Source of the DNA: Candidatus Delongbacteria bacterium
GTDB taxonomy: Bacteria; UBA4055
DNA length: 8,923 bases
Direction of reading: 5' to 3'
NCBI GenBank assembly: GCA_028702975.1
Contig: JAQVNT010000054.1
Coordinates: 1 to 8,923, forward strand
The translations under genes and the position numbers were made by a program. The notes under the pieces are model-generated. The model did no database searches. It saw only the letters and a program-made list of their open reading frames with translations, and was not told the DNA's origin. This document shows, piece by piece, positions 6,842 to 8,923 of the stretch. How positions within the stretch are numbered: the stretch's first letter is position 1; each line of letters starts with the position of its first letter.

Positions 6842-7761
6842 ACAGTCAATTCTCGATTATATACTTTAGTACTAATTTTATTCAGAAATCCATTCATGTT
6901 TCATCAACTATTCATAAAGTTTAACTTTTAATGCGAATGAACCAATCGTCTCTTCGTTTTTTGATTCTACTTTTAAATAGAATAGAGGTTTATCGTAATT
7001 TAAACTGTCATTGGTTAAATCAATAATATTACCATTATTGTTCATGGTATCTTCTGGCCCAAATATTATTGTACATCTATCTTGTTTGTAGGCAGTTACT
7101 TTTATGTCTGCATCAAATAGATTATTCTTTTCAAACCATTCAACTATGAACTTTTTTTCCAATTCGAATGAAAATGTAGAAAACCATTTAAATCTTTCAT
7201 CGTTTACTTCATATTCCATCAATCGGTCAAGAGGTAATCCACTAGATTCAAATATATCCATATCCGGCACATAAACTTTAATTGCAAAAGTGCCTTGAAT
7301 ATTGTTGTTGGTAGTAACCTTAATTTTTAGGTTTGTTTCAGTTGTTGGATTATTACACTGCCAGGAAGAATATGAGTTGTTTTTATCTTCAAAGTATGGT
7401 GTTATCCCGTCTTCATAATAAGCAGAAACGCTAACATCTCCTGTGTATTCGTTATTGTTTTCATTTTCTTCCCATATGATACGAACGAAGTTATATCCTG
7501 TAAAGTCTACATCGTACCATATTTCCTGGTTGATCCCGATCACATCTATTTTCAGTTCATCGAATATTAAAGTTTTATTTATTATTTCAGGTGTTCTTGT
7601 TTCTGGATCACTTATATTAGTACATCCAATAAACAGAATAATTGCCAGTGAGAGAAAACAGAATACTGTCAATTTTATAGATTTTGTTTGTTTCATCTTG
7701 ATTTTCCTTTTTGTTAATTAACTCGCTTATTTCTGAATAAATTATAATTGATTGTGCATAA
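6777..7761 (-). mobile_element. Integron-like gene cassette 2 (lipoprotein cassette)
   Basis: Boundaries assume cleavage at G|TT in the R' cores, as in integrons. On the minus strand the cassette starts TTATGCAC, carries one lipoprotein gene in the sense direction and ends with the site at 6771-6841. The two gene-side ends are inverted repeats: GTTATGCACAGTCAATT (6835-6851) against AATTGATTGTGCATAAC (7746-7762), 16 of 17 bases complementary. AT content is much higher than in the chromosomal genes to the left. The structure is seen directly; movement by an integron integrase is inferred. Confidence 0.65.
6908..7696 (-). CDS. Predicted lipoprotein with two tandem beta-rich repeats, function unknown
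   Basis: A 262-aa predicted exported lipoprotein of unknown function. A basic start (MKQTKSIK) and a hydrophobic stretch lead to 'LFIGC', a near-consensus lipobox with Cys25 as the lipidated residue. The mature protein seems to consist of two related halves, about 46-143 and 159-262. In each, a Trp/Tyr or Trp/Phe start ('IWYDVDF', 'KWFSTFSF') is followed by 'V/I-x-W-x-E-x-N', 'D-V/I-x-V-x-AY-x-x-D' and a closing 'GTFAIKV' or 'GSFALKV'. The alternating pattern suggests beta-sandwich domains, distantly like pre-peptidase C-terminal (PPC) domains, though this is not established. AAGGAAAA about eight bases before ATG is a good ribosome site. It is the only gene of its cassette and is strongly AT-rich, consistent with transfer. 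Confidence 0.8.
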   Translation of the reverse strand: MKQTKSIKLTVFCFLSLAIILFIGCTNISDPETRTPEIINKTLIFDELKIDVIGINQEIWYDVDFTGYNFVRIIWEENENNNEYTGDVSVSAYYEDGITPYFEDKNNSYSSWQCNNPTTETNLKIKVTTNNNIQGTFAIKVYVPDMDIFESSGLPLDRLMEYEVNDERFKWFSTFSFELEKKFIVEWFEKNNLFDADIKVTAYKQDRCTIIFGPEDTMNNNGNIIDLTNDSLNYDKPLFYLKVESKNEETIGSFALKVKLYE

Positions 7762-7768
7762 CGGTCAT
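7741..7768 (-). promoter_or_regulatory. Possible promoter of the lipoprotein gene, partly inside the attC-like site
   Basis: A consensus -10 TATAAT (7741-7746, minus strand) lies just inside the cassette start. The best -35 match is ATGACC (7763-7768), 16 bases upstream and within the conserved arm of the recombination site. It matches TTGACA in only four of six positions, so this is a weak call. Confidence 0.3.
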
Positions 7769-7825
7769 GGCAAAAAGCCCACAAGGTAAAGAACACAAGG
7801 ATAGGATATTTTTCCAATGTTAGCA
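7756..7825 (-). repeat. attC-like cassette recombination site B
   Basis: This 70-bp element lies between the two cassettes. On the minus strand it runs from TGCTAAC (R''-like, 7819-7825) to GTTATGC (R'-like, 7756-7762). The first 13 bases (TAACGGTCATGGC) and last nine (CCAATGTTA) of the plus-strand form equal those of site A; the middle is diverged and contains two copies of CCTTGTG on the minus strand. Within the element AACATTGG and AAAAA can pair with TTTTT and CCAT..GTT, leaving unpaired bases on one arm. Its outer flanks come from two different cassettes and do not pair with each other. Confidence 0.72.
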
Positions 7826-7841
7826 GTTGAATGCTGTGCTT

Positions 7842-8756
7842 TTATCGATCCTCATCGAAGATATCCTTCCATAATTTCATACTCTCCCAATCATCAGGAA
7901 ATCCCATTTGAAATAATGGAATGTTATACTTTGGTGATTTTAGTAGGTCAAGTAATCGATACTTCCAGCCACTTTGAGGTGCTATTTGATTCATAAGATA
8001 TTTTAATATTGTCAAAATCGAGAAAAGCCTAGAATTATCAATGGAATTCTCATGCCATTCAGGATGTTTGTGGGCAGAAAGTAATTGCGGTTTATATGGT
8101 ATTACTCTGTTCCATAACCTTGAATGATGTGCACAAATATTTCTGATACTGTTTATAGAAGTCAGCCATGAATTGAGAACTTGATATGGAATTTTATAAT
8201 TTTGAGCTACCTGTCTTTTTAGGCTAGGCTCCATTCCTTTATAGAAATTTAAAAGTGAACCAAATGGAATAACTTCAACTAACATCCATAAAGGAAGACA
8301 TTTATGGTTATCACCATATTTTGAGAAGAAATGAGATACAAAAATATCCTTACTTCTGTTAGTTTCTTCTCCGATTTTCTTTAACCATTCCGTATGGTGG
8401 AAATCGCTCATTTTAGGCAGGTTGTTTTTATCAAGATGTCCAAAAGCACCGAATCTGTGGCTAAAGTGATATGCAGAATTAGTTTTAATCGAGACTTCTA
8501 ATCTTTCAATCGCATCTAAAACTAAAAGCCTGAGTTGTCGATCAAAAATGTATCTATTCCAAATTTTTGAAAACTCTGTACCATTGTAGAACTTATCAGT
8601 TGATTTATCTTGAAATGGGAAGAAGTAACCACTTAATCGATAATAATTAACTGAATTCAACTTTTTAACCAACTCAGGTTTTTCAGCTATCAATCCACGG
8701 GATAGCAATAATTCAGCTTGATCTTGAAATGTTAAAGGTTCTTTTTCATACTTCAT
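7842..8756 (-). CDS. Abi_2-family abortive-infection protein (AbiD/AbiF type, HEPN RNase motif)
   Basis: A 304-aa protein of the Abi_2 family (AbiD/AbiF group), which protects a bacterial population by stopping growth or killing phage-infected cells. The length is normal for the family. Characteristic elements are 'NYYRLSGYFFPF' (37-48), 'RQLRLLVLDAIERLEVSIK' (73-91) and 'RNICAHHSRLWNR' (205-217). The last contains Arg205-x4-His210, the HEPN-type active-site pattern, so RNase activity, perhaps on tRNA or other cellular RNA, is plausible but inferred. No antitoxin gene is visible next to it. GGAG five bases before ATG supports the start. It is the single gene of its cassette, has its own promoter, and is AT-rich relative to the chromosomal genes. 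Confidence 0.92.
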   Translation of the reverse strand: MKYEKEPLTFQDQAELLLSRGLIAEKPELVKKLNSVNYYRLSGYFFPFQDKSTDKFYNGTEFSKIWNRYIFDRQLRLLVLDAIERLEVSIKTNSAYHFSHRFGAFGHLDKNNLPKMSDFHHTEWLKKIGEETNRSKDIFVSHFFSKYGDNHKCLPLWMLVEVIPFGSLLNFYKGMEPSLKRQVAQNYKIPYQVLNSWLTSINSIRNICAHHSRLWNRVIPYKPQLLSAHKHPEWHENSIDNSRLFSILTILKYLMNQIAPQSGWKYRLLDLLKSPKYNIPLFQMGFPDDWESMKLWKDIFDEDR

Positions 8757-8778
8757 AACTACTCCATTAAATGATAAA

Positions 8779-8818
8779 ACCCGCCAGAATTAAGCTTTCA
8801 TGAAGAGGCTTGGCGGGT
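8779..8818 (-). promoter_or_regulatory. Leader hairpin (attenuator-like) before the Abi_2 gene
   Basis: On the minus strand ACCCGCCA (8811-8818) pairs perfectly with TGGCGGGT (8779-8786). Inner complementarity (AAGC with GCTT, TTC with GAA) strengthens the stem, and a short run of four T follows. It lies about five bases after the predicted transcription start and 22 bases before the ATG. It resembles a weak intrinsic terminator, so it could attenuate or protect the abi transcript. Confidence 0.45.
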
Positions 8819-8829
8819 ATACTGAGTGA

Positions 8830-8858
8830 AATATAACTCATAAAATCTAATTTTGCAA
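8830..8858 (-). promoter_or_regulatory. Promoter of the Abi_2 gene inside the cassette
   Basis: On the minus strand TTGCAA (8853-8858) is followed after 17 bases by TATATT (8830-8835), giving four of six and five of six consensus matches. Transcription would start near 8823, leaving a leader of about 65 bases. The rest of the 150-base interval between the gene and site C holds the leader hairpin and the cassette-end inverted repeat. Confidence 0.6.
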
Positions 8859-8908
8859 CGCTTTTGTTCTATAAATCACCACCCAATCCTCTAAGCACAG
8901 CATTTGTC

Positions 8909-8923
8909 TGCTAACGGTCATGG
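8909..8923 (-). repeat. attC-like site C, cut by the window edge
   Basis: The window ends in TGCTAACGGTCATGG, the same TAACGGTCATGG that opens sites A and B on the plus strand. Its TGCTAAC is the exact complement of the GTTAGCA at the other end of the Abi_2 cassette. The remaining roughly 55 bases of the site and any further cassettes lie outside the window. Confidence 0.65.

Larger units (their letters stand above)
7762..8914 (-). mobile_element. Integron-like gene cassette 1 (Abi_2 defence cassette)
   Basis: On the minus strand the cassette starts TTAGCAG at 8914, contains its own promoter, a leader hairpin and one Abi_2-family gene, and ends with attC-like site B. Its gene-side ends are inverted repeats of 23 bases (7819-7841 and 8893-8915), complementary at 20 positions with one three-base mismatch block. 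The neighbouring lipoprotein cassette has a different inverted repeat, so the repeats belong to each cassette. Integron-type mobility is inferred from this layout; no integrase is in the window. Confidence 0.65.

Noticed and set aside
6679..6897. A 72-codon minus-strand open frame just after the lipoprotein gene
   Set aside because: It runs straight through the attC-like site A and into the flanking sequence, its peptide shows no recognisable features, and no convincing ribosome site precedes it. It is most likely a by-product of the repeat.
7617..7817. A 66-codon minus-strand open frame starting with TTG inside site B
   Set aside because: It crosses the recombination site, overlaps the start of the lipoprotein gene in another frame and has no ribosome site of its own.
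6771..8923. CRISPR array as an explanation for the repeated element
   Set aside because: Only three copies exist, spaced about 1 kb apart with whole genes between them, and only their ends are conserved.
6771..8923. Insertion sequence or transposon as an explanation for the inverted ends
   Set aside because: No transposase is present, adjacent units have different terminal inverted repeats and share one common element between them, and no target-site duplication is evident. A cassette model fits better.

Overview
The window falls into two parts with different character. Positions 1 to about 6600 look like ordinary chromosome: moderate GC (rough counts on sample lines are near half), tightly packed genes and standard ribosome-binding sites. 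Positions about 6610 to 8923 are clearly more AT-rich (sample lines about a third GC), more loosely packed, and punctuated by a repeated element. Lineage cannot be fixed from this. The K+-dependent pyrophosphatase, the Bacteroidetes-like secreted PAP2 protein and the general gene style suggest an anaerobic member of the FCB (Bacteroidota-related) group. The good sigma70-type promoters, rather than the Bacteroidota -7/-33 type, argue against Bacteroidota itself. This is inference.

Plus strand, 1-3536: the 3' part of a YfhO-family membrane protein gene is joined by an ATGA overlap to hppA, a complete membrane pyrophosphatase (735 aa) with K+-dependent signature residues and a Na+-pump-type glutamate. 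A 27-bp palindrome at 3545-3571 ends this unit and also the convergent unit from the other side.

Minus strand, 6538 down to 3576: four genes lie 12, 22 and 19 nt apart behind a recognisable promoter (6565-6593). They are a PAP2 lipid phosphatase (TTG start), a DgkA-type small lipid kinase, a stand-alone SagB-type flavin oxidoreductase and an MscS-family mechanosensitive channel. A lipid kinase and a lipid phosphatase side by side suggest turnover of undecaprenyl phosphate or phosphatidate; the channel adds an envelope-stress theme.

Minus strand, 8923 down to about 6600: an integron-like gene-cassette array. Three copies (the last cut by the window edge) of a roughly 70-bp attC-like element (6771-6841, 7756-7825, 8909 onward) separate two cassettes. 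Each cassette holds one gene in the same orientation with the element at its 3' end: a lipoprotein with an internal duplication, and an Abi_2-family HEPN abortive-infection protein. The two ends of each cassette are complementary to each other (16/17 and 20/23 bases), but not to the neighbouring cassette. That is the pattern expected if each cassette had once been a closed circle carrying one intact hairpin site. No integrase is in the window; by the usual polarity it would lie to the right. The left end of the array meets the chromosome at about 6600-6770, where a short broken reading frame remains. The cassette array is the most interesting part of the window.
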